From assembly GCF_001458195.1 (NCBI RefSeq), contig NZ_CYPU01000039.1, positions 558,093 to 622,092 of the forward strand: 64,000 nucleotides of DNA. Reading direction: 5' to 3'. The stretch is from Ruegeria atlantica. GTDB lineage: Bacteria; Pseudomonadota; Alphaproteobacteria; Rhodobacterales; Rhodobacteraceae. The first letter of the stretch is position 1. Every line of letters starts with the position of its first letter. Below are positions 48,371-59,101 of this stretch, piece after piece. The notes below the pieces were generated by a model. The model was not told where the DNA came from and did no database searches. It worked only from the letters and a program-made list of their open reading frames with translations. The position numbers and the translations under genes are program-made.

Positions 48371-48865
48371 TTATTGTTGTCCAGTCAGAAGCGTGCGCAG
48401 CTCTTCGATCTTCTGAGCAATCAACTGAGGGGATGCCTTGATTTCATCCAGGATACCCAAGGCTTTTGTTTTCAGGTCCTGTGACAACTGGCTATCCTGA
48501 ACCGAAGCTACCAAGGCGTCATAGTCAAAATTCTGGACGGAAAGCGTACCTTCTTCGATCCAGGAATTCAGCAAGTCTTGCCCCTGATTGGCGAGGGACG
48601 CGACCTGATCTCCGGCCTGGTCGGCCAGATCAGAGGCCGCCTGTCCGGCTTGTTCGGCCGCTTCGGTGGCCTGATCAGCAATGGAAGATGCGGCTTCGCT
48701 CGCCTGTTCGGTGGCGGCATCCACGGCATCATTTGCGGCCTCACCTGCGTCCTGGGCCGCCGATTGCAGGCTTTCGGCAGGCGTGGGTTCGGGTTGATTG
48801 ATGTAATAGTAAGCTCCGGCGCCAAGTCCGGCGACGATAACAGCTAATATGAGAGTACGCGACAT
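48371..48865 (-). CDS. Membrane-anchored Ala-rich coiled-coil protein
   Basis: I recognise no named family. A 164-aa protein with a short N-terminal hydrophobic helix (LILAVIVAGLGAGAYYYINQ, about 4-23), then a proline spacer (PEPTPAES) and a low-complexity Ala/Gln/Asp/Glu region (about 32-95) of repeats such as AADQA, EAAEQAGQAASDLADQAG, resembling LEA or apolipoprotein-like amphipathic helices. The last third (VQNFDYDALVASVQDSQL, LKTKALGILDEIKASPQLIAQKIEELRTLL) is helical. Likely a periplasmic or membrane-associated helical protein. Single gene with its own terminator. Confidence 0.7.
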   Translation of the reverse strand: MSRTLILAVIVAGLGAGAYYYINQPEPTPAESLQSAAQDAGEAANDAVDAATEQASEAASSIADQATEAAEQAGQAASDLADQAGDQVASLANQGQDLLNSWIEEGTLSVQNFDYDALVASVQDSQLSQDLKTKALGILDEIKASPQLIAQKIEELRTLLTGQQ

Positions 48866-49264
48866 GGGGTTCTCCTTGAAATATGTGTCGCTTAGATGAG
48901 GGTAAATTATCAGTGATCAAAGGGGAATTCCCAGAAATTCATTTCAATTCGGGGGTTTGAGCCAGCCTGCGCCGATCTGATGGAACCAGGTGGCAACAAC
49001 ACGCCGTCATGCGGACAGCACGGCAGGTGAGCTTGATTACTCGCCAAAATCCGAGGCGGGTTTGGACCGTAAGTAGGCACATATGTCGTGGTTTCGAGAC
49101 GGTGGAACATCAAACTCAAAATAACTTAAGAAGTAGTTTTGCTTTGTATCATCTTAAATTCCTCTGTTTTTACAGTTCATATTGCAACAGAGAAACGAAC
49201 TAAAGCGCCACGTAGGGCACTGAGAAACAGCATTCAGATGGCTGCCAATCCTGAGTCGGGAAAA
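48866..49264. other. Gene-free spacer
   Basis: About 400 bp between the Ala-rich protein and tRNA-Ser with no convincing frame or stem. A 69-codon minus-strand frame at 48910-49119 has no ribosome site or recognisable sequence. The region is AT-richer near 49110-49200. I see no tRNA, repeat or terminator in it. Confidence 0.4.
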
Positions 49265-49354
49265 TGGCGGAGAGACAGGGATTCGAACCCTGGGTGGGCT
49301 TGCACCCACAACGGTTTTCGAGACCGCCCCGTTCGACCACTCCGGCACCTCTCC
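49265..49354 (-). tRNA. tRNA-Ser (anticodon CGA)
   Basis: On the minus strand: acceptor GGAGAGG (49354 down) pairs with TCTCTCC; D-arm GCCGGAGTGGTCGAACGGG; anticodon loop CTCGAAA with anticodon CGA; a long variable arm (TGTGGGTGCAAGCCCAC) as in class II tRNAs; T-arm CAGGGTTCGAATCCCTG; discriminator G then encoded CCA (49267-49265). Confidence 0.95.
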
Positions 49355-49471
49355 GCGGGGGTCTGTGAGGGGGGGATTTAGTGAGGAACGCGCGGGGGTG
49401 CAAGCAGAAAATTCCTGAAAATGACAAAGCCGGGATTTTCCGTTGCCTGACGCGGTATTTCCCCTAGGCTC

Positions 49472-50320
49472 ATGGGTATGACTTATCCTTTACGCCAAAC
49501 TATCCTGCCGCTATTCGCCGCCGTTCTGTTCGTAATCTACGGGTCGCAGCAAGCACTTGCTGCCGGACGGGACCGGATCGAAGCCTTTTTGACAACAACC
49601 GGGTTCGACGTTGCACTTGAAAGCATCGCGCTGGCCTCGGCCTCAGCCCCGCAAATGTTGGGAATCGATCCTGACGGGTTTGGGTCGGACTGGACACGCT
49701 TGACCGAAGAAGTCTTTGACACTAGGGACATGCGCGAAACAGCCGTGTCTATTCTGGAACAAACGCTGAGCGATGAAGCGCTAACCCATGCGGTCGAGTT
49801 CTATGCATCCGACCTTGGGCAAAGGCTGGTCGAGTCCGAGAATGCATCGCACATGGTTGAAGATGACGATGCCAAGCAACTGGAAGGGCAGAAAATCGTC
49901 TCGGACCTGATCAAGGATGGATCCAAGCGGGTCGAAAATCTGAAACGCATGAACAATGCAATTGATTCCAGCGGGACGGCATTACGTGCGCTGCAGGAAA
50001 TTCAGGTGCGCTTTTTGCTCGCTGCCAGCGCCTCGGGGGTGATTGACTTGCAACTGGGCGCGGATGAACTGCGTCAGATGATGAAGCGCAATGAGACCGG
50101 CATGCGGCAAGCTTTGCAGCTGTCCGCGCTTGCCGGGGCAGCCTATACCTATAAGGACTTCTCGGATTCTGAGGTCGTCGCCTATGCTGAGGCTTTGGAG
50201 CAGCCTTTGATGCAAGAAGTCTATGAGCTGCTGAATGCCATTCAATACGAAATCATGGCCATGAAGTTTGAAGATCTGGCCGCGCGGATGGCGGAACTAC
50301 ATCCGGCCCAGGATATCTGA
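49472..50320 (+). CDS. DUF2059-like secreted protein (1 of 2)
   Basis: A 282-aa protein with a signal peptide (about 1-30, LRQTILPLFAAVLFVIYGSQQALA). The mature helical body shows IEAFLTTTGFDVALESI, LTEEVFDTRDMRETAVSILEQTLSDEALTHAVEFYASDLGQRLVESE, matching the DUF2059 pattern of a helix pair closed by the FYASxxGxxL/xxE motif. A second helical half follows (about 145-282). It is followed by a paralogue sharing one base. Periplasmic; function unknown. Confidence 0.78.
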   Translation: MGMTYPLRQTILPLFAAVLFVIYGSQQALAAGRDRIEAFLTTTGFDVALESIALASASAPQMLGIDPDGFGSDWTRLTEEVFDTRDMRETAVSILEQTLSDEALTHAVEFYASDLGQRLVESENASHMVEDDDAKQLEGQKIVSDLIKDGSKRVENLKRMNNAIDSSGTALRALQEIQVRFLLAASASGVIDLQLGADELRQMMKRNETGMRQALQLSALAGAAYTYKDFSDSEVVAYAEALEQPLMQEVYELLNAIQYEIMAMKFEDLAARMAELHPAQDI

Positions 50321-51120
50321 TGCGCCTGATCGCTGCTTATTTCGCCGTGTTTCTGTCAGCCATGCCACTGGCAGCGTCCGAGCGGGTTGAACGCCTCATG
50401 CTGGCACTTCAATTGGAGCAGGTCGTCGATATTCTGCGCGACGAAGGTTTGGCACAGGCGAAAGACCTGAACGACACATTTCTGGGTGGTGACGGCGGGC
50501 CGTTTTTTGATGATCAGGTGGACGAAATTTATGATCCACAGTGGATGCAGGAACAGATTTCTGGGACCTTCGAGACCAGCCTGACAGCCAGCCAGATGGA
50601 TCGCGCCATCCTGTTCTTTGAAAGTGATGTCGGGCAAACCGTTATCACTCTGGAAAACTCGGCCAGAAGGGCCTTCGCGGATGAAACCATCAAGGACATG
50701 GCACGCGAAAACTATCTGAACGGGGAAGGCGGCACCCAACTTTTTCGGCTGGTCGGCGAGTACATCGAAGTCAACGACCTTATCGAAAAGAACGTACAAA
50801 GCTCGCTTAGTTCGGATTATAACTTTTTTCGCGGCCTCAGCGCGGATGCCGGAACCAGCTCGGAAGATATTCTGGCGCAGCTCTTGTCGGACAAGGACAG
50901 GCTTACCGAGGAAAACCGCATCTGGTTGTATTCCTTCCTTCTGGTGGCCTATCAACCGCTCGATGAGACTCAGATGCGGGAGAACATTGCTTTTTCCCGA
51001 ACTGAGACCGGGCGCGCCGTAAACGAGGCCTTTTTCGACGGTTTCGATAAGATGTATGACCAGATCTATTTTCAACTGGGGCAGGCGGTCTCACGGGCGC
51101 TTGGCGCATCGGATCTTTGA
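50320..51120 (+). CDS. DUF2059-like secreted protein (2 of 2)
   Basis: A 266-aa protein with a short signal peptide (about 1-19, MRLIAAYFAVFLSAMPLAAS), then ERVERLMLALQLEQVVDILRDEG, and a repeated FFESDVGQTVITLENSARRAF block that matches FYASDLGQRLVESENASH of its neighbour. It therefore appears to be a diverged tandem paralogue. TGATG overlap with the upstream gene indicates co-translation, and the two may work together in the envelope. Function unknown. A 208-bp spacer follows before rplU. Confidence 0.75.
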   Translation: MRLIAAYFAVFLSAMPLAASERVERLMLALQLEQVVDILRDEGLAQAKDLNDTFLGGDGGPFFDDQVDEIYDPQWMQEQISGTFETSLTASQMDRAILFFESDVGQTVITLENSARRAFADETIKDMARENYLNGEGGTQLFRLVGEYIEVNDLIEKNVQSSLSSDYNFFRGLSADAGTSSEDILAQLLSDKDRLTEENRIWLYSFLLVAYQPLDETQMRENIAFSRTETGRAVNEAFFDGFDKMYDQIYFQLGQAVSRALGASDL

Positions 51121-51328
51121 TCCTGTATTTGATGTTGACTTTGCCGATCAATCTATGGATAAGCGCGCATCCCGGCCGGTTTTCCGCGCCGGGTGTCGTT
51201 ATTATTGACCCTAGGACCTTGTCCCACGGGTCGTCACAAAGCCCGAAAAGGGCGCGCTGTTCGAGGTGGCGAAAGCTAGAAACGCCCGGTCGGGGACCAT
51301 AGAACGCGATTAAACAAAGGAAAGACGC

Positions 51329-51946
51329 ATGTTTGCGGTCCTCAAGACTGGCGGCAAGCAGTACAAAGTTCAAGCGGGCGATATCCTCCGCGTTGAAAAA
51401 TTGGCTGCCGACGCAGGTGAAACAGTTCAATTCAACGATGTTCTGATGGTGGGCGGCGACGCTCCAGTTGTTGGTGCACCGTTCGTCGCAGGCGCAGGCG
51501 TTCAGGCCGAAGTGATCGAACAGATCAAAGGTGACAAGGTCATCAACTTCGTAAAACGCCGTCGTAAGCACAGCTCGAAGCGTACCGTTGGCCACCGTCA
51601 GAAGCTGACTCTGGTCAAGATCACCGACATTTTGGCGTCAGGCGCTGACAAGTCGGGCATCAAAGCTGCAACCGGTTCGGCACCGGCTGGCGAAGCTGCC
51701 CCAGTGACAAAAAAGCCTGCCAAGAAAGCTGAAGCCAAAGCAGAGGCACCTGCCGCTGCTGCTGCCGCTGACGATCTGACCCAGTTGACCGGTGTCGGCC
51801 CCGCCGCTGCCAAGAAGCTGGCCGAAGCCGGTATCGAGAGCTTTGCCGCTCTGGCCGCCTTGTCGGACGATCAGATTGCTGCTATCGAAACGGTCAAAGT
51901 GAAACCCGAATGGGTTGAGCAGTCCAAAGATTTGGCTAAAGGCTAA
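51329..51946 (+). CDS. rplU: 50S ribosomal protein L21 with helix-hairpin-helix extension
   Basis: The first about 102 residues are L21 ([51 protein letters not shown]). A Lys/Ala-rich linker (about 108-148) then leads to a helix-hairpin-helix-like domain [40 protein letters not shown] (about 149-188). The total is 205 aa, about twice the usual 103. Similar extensions are known in other alphaproteobacterial L21 proteins. It leads rplU-rpmA. The extension could bind RNA or DNA; its role is unknown. Confidence 0.95.
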   Translation: MFAVLKTGGKQYKVQAGDILRVEKLAADAGETVQFNDVLMVGGDAPVVGAPFVAGAGVQAEVIEQIKGDKVINFVKRRRKHSSKRTVGHRQKLTLVKITDILASGADKSGIKAATGSAPAGEAAPVTKKPAKKAEAKAEAPAAAAAADDLTQLTGVGPAAAKKLAEAGIESFAALAALSDDQIAAIETVKVKPEWVEQSKDLAKG

Positions 51947-51957
51947 GGAGAGACAGA

Positions 51958-52227
51958 ATGGCACATAAAAAAGCTGGCGGTTCCTCCCGTAACGGTCGCG
52001 ACTCAGCTGGTCGCCGCCTTGGCGTGAAACTGTATGGTGGCCAGGCCGCCATTTCAGGCAACATCATCGTGCGTCAGCGCGGCACCAAGTTCTGGCCGGG
52101 CGAAGGCGTAGGCATGGGCAAAGATCACACCATCTTTGCAACTGTGGATGGCGCCGTGAAGTTCCACAAGGGACTTAAAAACCGCACCTTTATTTCGGTC
52201 CTGCCAGTGGCGGAGGCCGCAGAGTAA
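51958..52227 (+). CDS. rpmA: 50S ribosomal protein L27
   Basis: Large-subunit protein reaching the peptidyl-transferase centre. 89 aa beginning [61 protein letters not shown], the full family sequence. It begins directly with MAHKK, without a cleavable N-terminal extension of Firmicute type. It follows rplU by 11 nt with an AAGGAGAG ribosome site. Confidence 0.98.
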   Translation: MAHKKAGGSSRNGRDSAGRRLGVKLYGGQAAISGNIIVRQRGTKFWPGEGVGMGKDHTIFATVDGAVKFHKGLKNRTFISVLPVAEAAE

Positions 52228-52260
52228 GCCGAAACCCAGAAGGTTTAAGAAAATTTCATG

Positions 52261-52298
52261 GGGGACCGGCAGAAAGTGCCGGTCCCCTTTCTCGTTTT
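52261..52298 (+). terminator. rplU-rpmA terminator
   Basis: GGGGACCGGCA-GAAAG-TGCCGGTCCCC (52261-52271 and 52277-52287), an 11-bp perfect stem, followed by TTTCTCGTTTT. Confidence 0.88.
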
Positions 52299-52311
52299 CA
52301 GGAGCGGTCCC

Positions 52312-52809
52312 ATGACCGAAGTGATAAAAACACAGCGTCTTGTCTTGCGTCGGTTTCGGCGTGAGGACTCGTCGCGTCTTGTCACTCTTCTGAACGATCT
52401 GGACGTGGTGCGCTGGTTGACGGTTGTACCGCATCCCTATGATGACGCGGATTCAACTGAATTTGTCGACGTGATGGCAGCCGAAGATGATGCCTTTGCC
52501 ATCACTCAAGAAGAGAACCTCATCGGCTGTATCTCGACCGGATCTCAGCTGGGATATTGGGTTGCCAAAGCGTTCTGGGGGCAGGGCTATGTGACCGAAA
52601 CCTCCCGCGCGATGATTTCAAGGTTCTTTCGATCTGATCAGCAGGAACTCACCTCGGGTTATCACGTCGGCAACGAACGGTCTAAGGCGGTCTTGTCAAA
52701 ACTTGGGTTCAAACCAAATGGCCAGCATCGTGCGACGGCGCGGTCGACCAACGAAGATGTGATAATTCAGGGCGTTTTGCTGCGTCGTGTGGACTGGGAG
52801 GCGATGTAA
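52312..52809 (+). CDS. GNAT acetyltransferase (RimJ-like)
   Basis: A 165-aa GNAT-fold acetyltransferase of the RimJ/RimL type: TQRLVLRRFRREDSSRLVTLLNDLDVVRWLTVVPHPYDDADSTEFVD (about 5-51), a short central strand region GYWVAKAFWGQGYVTE (about 80-95) with the acetyl-CoA loop GQGY in degenerate form, and YHVGNERSKAVLSKLGFKPNGQ. Acceptor unknown. ATG 52312 has GGAG 8 nt upstream. It is the first of three overlapping genes with a LysE translocator and a second GNAT. Confidence 0.85.
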   Translation: MTEVIKTQRLVLRRFRREDSSRLVTLLNDLDVVRWLTVVPHPYDDADSTEFVDVMAAEDDAFAITQEENLIGCISTGSQLGYWVAKAFWGQGYVTETSRAMISRFFRSDQQELTSGYHVGNERSKAVLSKLGFKPNGQHRATARSTNEDVIIQGVLLRRVDWEAM

Positions 52810-53417
52810 TGACCGTTGCAACAACTAGTTTCCTGATCTTCGCAGCCTCCCAGGTCGGAACGCCCGGACCCGCCAATATGGTCCTGCTGGGCACAGGTGC
52901 ACGCTACGGGTTTCGGGCGGCTCTGCCGTTTGTGGCCGGTGTGATCCTTGGCAAACAGCTGATCATCTGGCCCGTTGGTTTTGGTCTGCTGCAACTCGCG
53001 GATCAGGCACCGATTGTCTTTTCGGTCCTGAAATACGCCTCGGCGGCGTATATCTGCTGGCTGGCCTGGAAGATCGCGAACCTGCGTCTTTCGCGCAGTG
53101 AAACCATTGGAGACGTGCCCGGTTTTTGGGCGGGGCTGATCGTTCATCCCCTTAACCCAAAGGCATGGGCCATGATCATAGCCGGTTTTACCGGGTTCGT
53201 TGCGGTTGGCACGCCCAGCTTTAACGCGACGTTCACGATCGCTCTCTGTTTATTGCTTTGCCAGGCGGTTTTACACCCGATCTGGACATTTGCCGGAGAT
53301 AGAATTGCCCACGTGGTTGAAGGTCGGCCCGTGGAAAAATATCTGATGTGGACGTTAGCGAGTCTCACTGTTGCGTCCGTATTTTTTGTGTTGTTCGGAG
53401 GAGGAACGCACTCATGA
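52809..53417 (+). CDS. LysE/RhtB-family translocator
   Basis: A 202-aa inner-membrane exporter with about six hydrophobic segments. Family opening FAASQVGTPGPANMVLLGTGARYGFRAALPFVAGVILG (about 12-49), with the conserved TPGPA; second-half LNPKAWAMIIAGFTGFV also fits. Substrate may be an amino acid or related small amine. It overlaps the upstream GNAT (TAATG) and the downstream GNAT (ATGA), so efflux and acetylation are co-produced. Confidence 0.88.
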   Translation: MTVATTSFLIFAASQVGTPGPANMVLLGTGARYGFRAALPFVAGVILGKQLIIWPVGFGLLQLADQAPIVFSVLKYASAAYICWLAWKIANLRLSRSETIGDVPGFWAGLIVHPLNPKAWAMIIAGFTGFVAVGTPSFNATFTIALCLLLCQAVLHPIWTFAGDRIAHVVEGRPVEKYLMWTLASLTVASVFFVLFGGGTHS

Positions 53418-53950
53418 AACTCGAGACAATAATAAACCAGCCGGTCCTCGAAACCGAGCGGTTCGATCTGCGCCCCTTGCGCCGGTCGGATATGGGTCTC
53501 ATCGAGCATTATGCAGGCGATGAGCGCGTGGCACGTATGACCACGTCGATCCCGCATCCGCTGCCACCGGGGTCGGTCGAGGCGTTTGTGACGCGTTCGA
53601 TGGCTGAAGACCGGGATGAGGACGTCTGGGCGATGGACGCCACCAAAGATGGTGGGCCGGAACTGATTGGTCTGATTTCGCTTACGCGGCTGGATCGCAA
53701 TCAGTCCGAAGTTGGCTATTGGGTGGCGCCTGTTTACTGGAATACAGGCGTAGCTTCACTGGCCGTCGAGATGTTGGTGAAGGCTAACCCGCTTGAAAAT
53801 TCGAATTTGTTTGCCAGCGTGTTTCAGGACAATCCTGCCTCGGCCCGGGTTCTGACCCATTGTGGGTTCCAGTATCTGGGTGATGCCGAAAGCTACTCGG
53901 TGGCGCGCGATGCGAATGTGCCCACCTGGACATATAGTAAAAAACTCTGA
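53414..53950 (+). CDS. GNAT acetyltransferase (RimJ-like, second copy)
   Basis: A 178-aa GNAT protein: ETERFDLRPLRRSDMGLIEHYAGDERVARMTTSIPHPLPPGSVEAFV (about 13-59), the strand LIGLISLTRLDRNQSEVGYWVAPVYWNTGVASLAVEML (about 88-125) and the FQDNPASARVLTHCGFQYLG block with the conserved Asn of the family. The start at 53414 overlaps the LysE stop; an in-frame upstream ATG at 53348 lies inside lysE. It shares its fold with the first GNAT, but the two are only distantly alike. Confidence 0.87.
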   Translation: MKLETIINQPVLETERFDLRPLRRSDMGLIEHYAGDERVARMTTSIPHPLPPGSVEAFVTRSMAEDRDEDVWAMDATKDGGPELIGLISLTRLDRNQSEVGYWVAPVYWNTGVASLAVEMLVKANPLENSNLFASVFQDNPASARVLTHCGFQYLGDAESYSVARDANVPTWTYSKKL

Positions 53951-53978
53951 CTTGTGGCCGATGGGGCCCTTGCAGTAG

Positions 53979-56116
<2,138 letters not shown>

Positions 56117-56160
56117 TGACGCGATGATAGAACCAAATGACCGACCGAAAGGCACCTGAG

Positions 56161-57423
56161 ATGAAGGATTTCGACAACATTCCCGCCCTTATGGCCGATC
56201 TTGGTAAACGCGCTAAAGCAGCCTCGGCCGATCTGGCCTTTGCAAGTGCCGAGCGTAAACATGCCGCCTTGATTGCCGCAGCTGACGCTGTTTGGGCCAA
56301 CCGCGCGGATATCATTGAGGCCAACAAGAAAGACCTAGAGTTTGGGCGTGAAAAAGGCCTGAGCCCGGCGATGATGGACCGGCTGATGCTGGACGAAGCG
56401 CGCATTCAGGGCATGGTTGACGGGCTGCGCACGGTCGCGGATCAGCCAGACCCCGTGGGCGAGGTTCTGATCGAATGGGACATGGCCTCGGGCCTGAACA
56501 TCCAGCGTGTTCGCACGCCTTTGGGCGTTATCGGAGTGATTTACGAAAGCCGCCCGAACGTGACGGCGGATGCAGGCGCATTGTGCCTGAAGTCGGGCAA
56601 CGCGGTGATCCTTCGCGGCGGCTCTGAAAGTTTCCATTCCTCGACCGCCATTCACGCCTGTCTGGTCCAAGGGCTAAAAGCTGCAAACCTGCCAGAAGAT
56701 GCCATTCAACTTGTGCCCACGCGAGACCGCGCCGCTGTGCAAGAGCTGCTGACCATGACCGATTGTGTGGACGTCATCGTTCCGCGCGGCGGAAAAGGTC
56801 TGGTTGGGTTGGTTCAGCGCGAGGCACGCGTGCCCGTCTTTGCGCACTTGGAAGGTATCGTGCACATCTATATCGACAAGGCTGCAGACCCCCAGAAAAC
56901 GCTGGACGTCGTGCTGAACGCCAAAACCCGGCGCACTGGGATTTGTGGTGCTGCCGAGTGCTTGCTGATCCATCAGGATGTGGCTGAAACACTCGGCCGG
57001 GATATCATCTCCGCCTTGCTTGCGGCGGGCGTCGAAATCCATGCCGAAGGCGCGTTGGCCCTGGACGGCACCATAGCGGCCACGGGCGACGACTGGGGCA
57101 AAGAATTCCTCGACAGCATCATCGCAGCCAAGCCGGTGGCTGATATTGATCAGGCAATCGCGCATATCCGCCAGTTCGGTTCGAACCACACCGATTGCAT
57201 CATGACCGAGGATGCCGATGCCGCGGCCCGGTTCTTTGAACGGCTCGACAGTGCGATCCTGATGCACAATGCCTCAACCCAGTTTGCCGATGGTGGCGAG
57301 TTCGGAATGGGGGCCGAGATCGGTATTGCAACTGGCAAAATGCATGCGCGCGGCCCGGTCGGGGCCGCTCAGCTGACGAGCTTCAAATACCTTGTCCGCG
57401 GCAACGGGACCGTCCGGTCTTAA
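56161..57423 (+). CDS. proA: Glutamate-5-semialdehyde dehydrogenase
   Basis: Second proline-pathway enzyme; reduces glutamyl-5-phosphate with NADPH. 420 aa from [101 protein letters not shown], and the catalytic Cys in [17 protein letters not shown] are visible. ATG 56161 has AAAGG 8 nt upstream; ATG 56137 adds eight residues with no ribosome site. Its stop overlaps the chpT stop from the opposite strand. Confidence 0.95.
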   Translation: MKDFDNIPALMADLGKRAKAASADLAFASAERKHAALIAAADAVWANRADIIEANKKDLEFGREKGLSPAMMDRLMLDEARIQGMVDGLRTVADQPDPVGEVLIEWDMASGLNIQRVRTPLGVIGVIYESRPNVTADAGALCLKSGNAVILRGGSESFHSSTAIHACLVQGLKAANLPEDAIQLVPTRDRAAVQELLTMTDCVDVIVPRGGKGLVGLVQREARVPVFAHLEGIVHIYIDKAADPQKTLDVVLNAKTRRTGICGAAECLLIHQDVAETLGRDIISALLAAGVEIHAEGALALDGTIAATGDDWGKEFLDSIIAAKPVADIDQAIAHIRQFGSNHTDCIMTEDADAAARFFERLDSAILMHNASTQFADGGEFGMGAEIGIATGKMHARGPVGAAQLTSFKYLVRGNGTVRS

Positions 57424-58016
57424 AACCGGATAGCGACGCGGGTTGAGGTGGTTTCCGCCGCAACCCGCCGCCCCATAGACGCGGCCGTTTGCGGAAGTAG
57501 CGCGAATTGCACCTGCGCTGGCGTCACCTTGTTCGCAAATTGGCCTTTGGGCAGGTTCTTCCAAAGATCGGCGTCAATATTCAGCTTGTCCGCGACACCG
57601 ACCACAGTCCAACTGCCGCCGTTGTTTGCCACAGTGACATCGCCCCCCATCGGCATCGCGCTTTCGCAACACATCAGGGCCAGAAAGGCGAGCTTGACCT
57701 GATTGCGTGGCATCGCATCGGTCACGTGCCAGTTGACACGCACACGACCAACGCTTTCGACGTCTTTCAAAAGCTCTGTGACCTCGGCCCGACCCAACGG
57801 TTGATCGCTGGCCGACCCAAAAGCGACGCGAAAGAACCTGATCTTTGCTCCGGCGCTTCCGACGCTGCCCGAGATCAGCTCCATCTCGGGGCCCTGCGTG
57901 GTTCCGACCATCTCAAGCAGTTCCAGCCCATTGTTTATTACGCCAATGGGGCTGATCAGATCGTGACAAATTCGCGACCCTATCAGTTCGGCCAGATTGA
58001 CGTTGGTGCCGCCCAT
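57420..58016 (-). CDS. chpT: Histidine phosphotransferase ChpT
   Basis: Relay protein that passes phosphate from CckA to CtrA and CpdR. 198 aa, a DHp-like helical hairpin with the phospho-His in [22 protein letters not shown] (His near residue 18), followed by a degenerate ATPase-like domain (about 85-198; [35 protein letters not shown]). No ATP-binding G-boxes are visible, as expected for ChpT. ctrA and sciP lie 32 kb away in the same window. Opposite strand to proA. Confidence 0.92.
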   Translation of the reverse strand: MGGTNVNLAELIGSRICHDLISPIGVINNGLELLEMVGTTQGPEMELISGSVGSAGAKIRFFRVAFGSASDQPLGRAEVTELLKDVESVGRVRVNWHVTDAMPRNQVKLAFLALMCCESAMPMGGDVTVANNGGSWTVVGVADKLNIDADLWKNLPKGQFANKVTPAQVQFALLPQTAASMGRRVAAETTSTRVAIRF

Positions 58017-58060
58017 GCGTACCTCTCCTGTTGTATCTGCCGCCGGACCGGAGCCCGATC

Positions 58061-58243
58061 ATGACAGACCTCAATGCCATACTTGCACCGGGCATGTATG
58101 TCCGCCACCCCGATTTCCCCGACTGGGGTGTCGGACAGGTGCAGTCCAACATTGGGGGCAAGATCACCGTGAATTTCCAAGAACAGGGAAAAGTGGTGAT
58201 TGACGGAACCCGCATCGCCCTGACGCCCGTCTTTGATCCGTGA
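58061..58243 (+). CDS. DUF3553 small protein
   Basis: A 60-aa protein: LAPGMYVRHPDFPDWGVGQVQSNIGGKITVNFQEQGKVVIDGTRIALTPV. The VRHPxxPDWGxGQVQSxxxxKITVNFExxGK pattern is DUF3553, also found fused to UvrD/helicases as a small beta-fold. ATG 58061 has GGAG about 8 nt upstream. Divergent from chpT. Function unknown; a nucleic-acid-associated Tudor/SH3-like role is guessed from the fused forms. Confidence 0.85.
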   Translation: MTDLNAILAPGMYVRHPDFPDWGVGQVQSNIGGKITVNFQEQGKVVIDGTRIALTPVFDP

Positions 58244-58341
58244 AACTGGTTTAAGAATGCTTAACGGTGGGCCGCCGTCGCGCCGGTTGCCATTTGACCG
58301 AAAACTGCGGTATCAGCGCGCAAACAAAAGCGGAATACTCG

Positions 58342-59097
58342 ATGCCGGATGCAGGCCCTTCTTTCACCGTCAAACTTGCCGAATCCGAGGCCGAACTGCG
58401 CGCAGCCCAGAGGCTGCGATATGATGTGTTCGTCCGCGAATTGGGCGGCGGCGGCAAGATGGTGGACCACGAGGCAGGGTTAGAGCAGGATCAGTTCGAT
58501 CCTTATTTTGATCACATGCTGGCCTATGATGACGCCACTGGCGAAGTTGTGGGCGTTTACAGGCTGTTACCGGGTGAACGAGCCATCGAATTGGGGCAGT
58601 TCTATTCCGAGGATGAATACGACCTGACCGTGTTGAAACAGAGCGGCCGCAAATTGTTAGAGCTTGGACGTTCCTGCCTTCACCCGGACTATCGGGGCGG
58701 AACGGCGATGTACCATCTTTGGAACGGCCTAGCAGGCTATGTGGCCGAGCGCGATATTGAGGTGCTGTTCGGCGTCGCCAGCTTCCACGGCATCAATGTG
58801 CAGGAATTGGCCCAGCCTTTGTCGATGTTGCACCACAATCATCTGGCCCCGCCGGACCTGCGGGTCAGGGCGCAACCCGAATTGTTTCAAAGCATGGACC
58901 TTGTCGCGCCGGATGCGCTGGATCGCCGTAGGGCGATGGTTCGGGTGCCCGCGCTGATCAAGGCGTACCTGCGGTTGGGTGGCTTTGTGGGCGAGGGGGC
59001 GTTTATCGACCACGCGTTTAACACAACAGATGTTTGCCTGATCCTCGACACGGCGCGCATGAACGAGCGCCAGAGGCGTATTTACAGCGGAGCCTGA
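58342..59097 (+). CDS. olsB: L-ornithine N(alpha)-acyltransferase OlsB
   Basis: Acylates ornithine with 3-hydroxyacyl-ACP to give lyso-ornithine lipid, the first step of ornithine-lipid synthesis. 251 aa of GNAT/autoinducer-synthase-like fold: AQRLRYDVFVRELGGGGKMVDHEAGLEQDQFDPYFDHMLAYD (about 26-68), GQFYSEDEYDL, LELGRSCLHPDYRGG and DVCLILDTARMNERQR at the end. The start at 58342 (MPDAGPSFTVK) is preferred over an in-frame 58267 start. olsA follows after 4 nt. Confidence 0.93.
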   Translation: MPDAGPSFTVKLAESEAELRAAQRLRYDVFVRELGGGGKMVDHEAGLEQDQFDPYFDHMLAYDDATGEVVGVYRLLPGERAIELGQFYSEDEYDLTVLKQSGRKLLELGRSCLHPDYRGGTAMYHLWNGLAGYVAERDIEVLFGVASFHGINVQELAQPLSMLHHNHLAPPDLRVRAQPELFQSMDLVAPDALDRRRAMVRVPALIKAYLRLGGFVGEGAFIDHAFNTTDVCLILDTARMNERQRRIYSGA

Positions 59098-59101
59098 TCC
59101 A

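Noticed and set aside
48910..49119. 69-codon minus-strand frame in the 400-bp spacer
   Set aside because: No ribosome site, no hydrophobic or family pattern, Pro/His-rich composition typical of non-coding frames.
49154..49348. Frame encoding MPEWSNGAVSKTVVG on the minus strand
   Set aside because: It lies on the tRNA-Ser gene; this peptide is a known artefact of translating tRNA-Ser.
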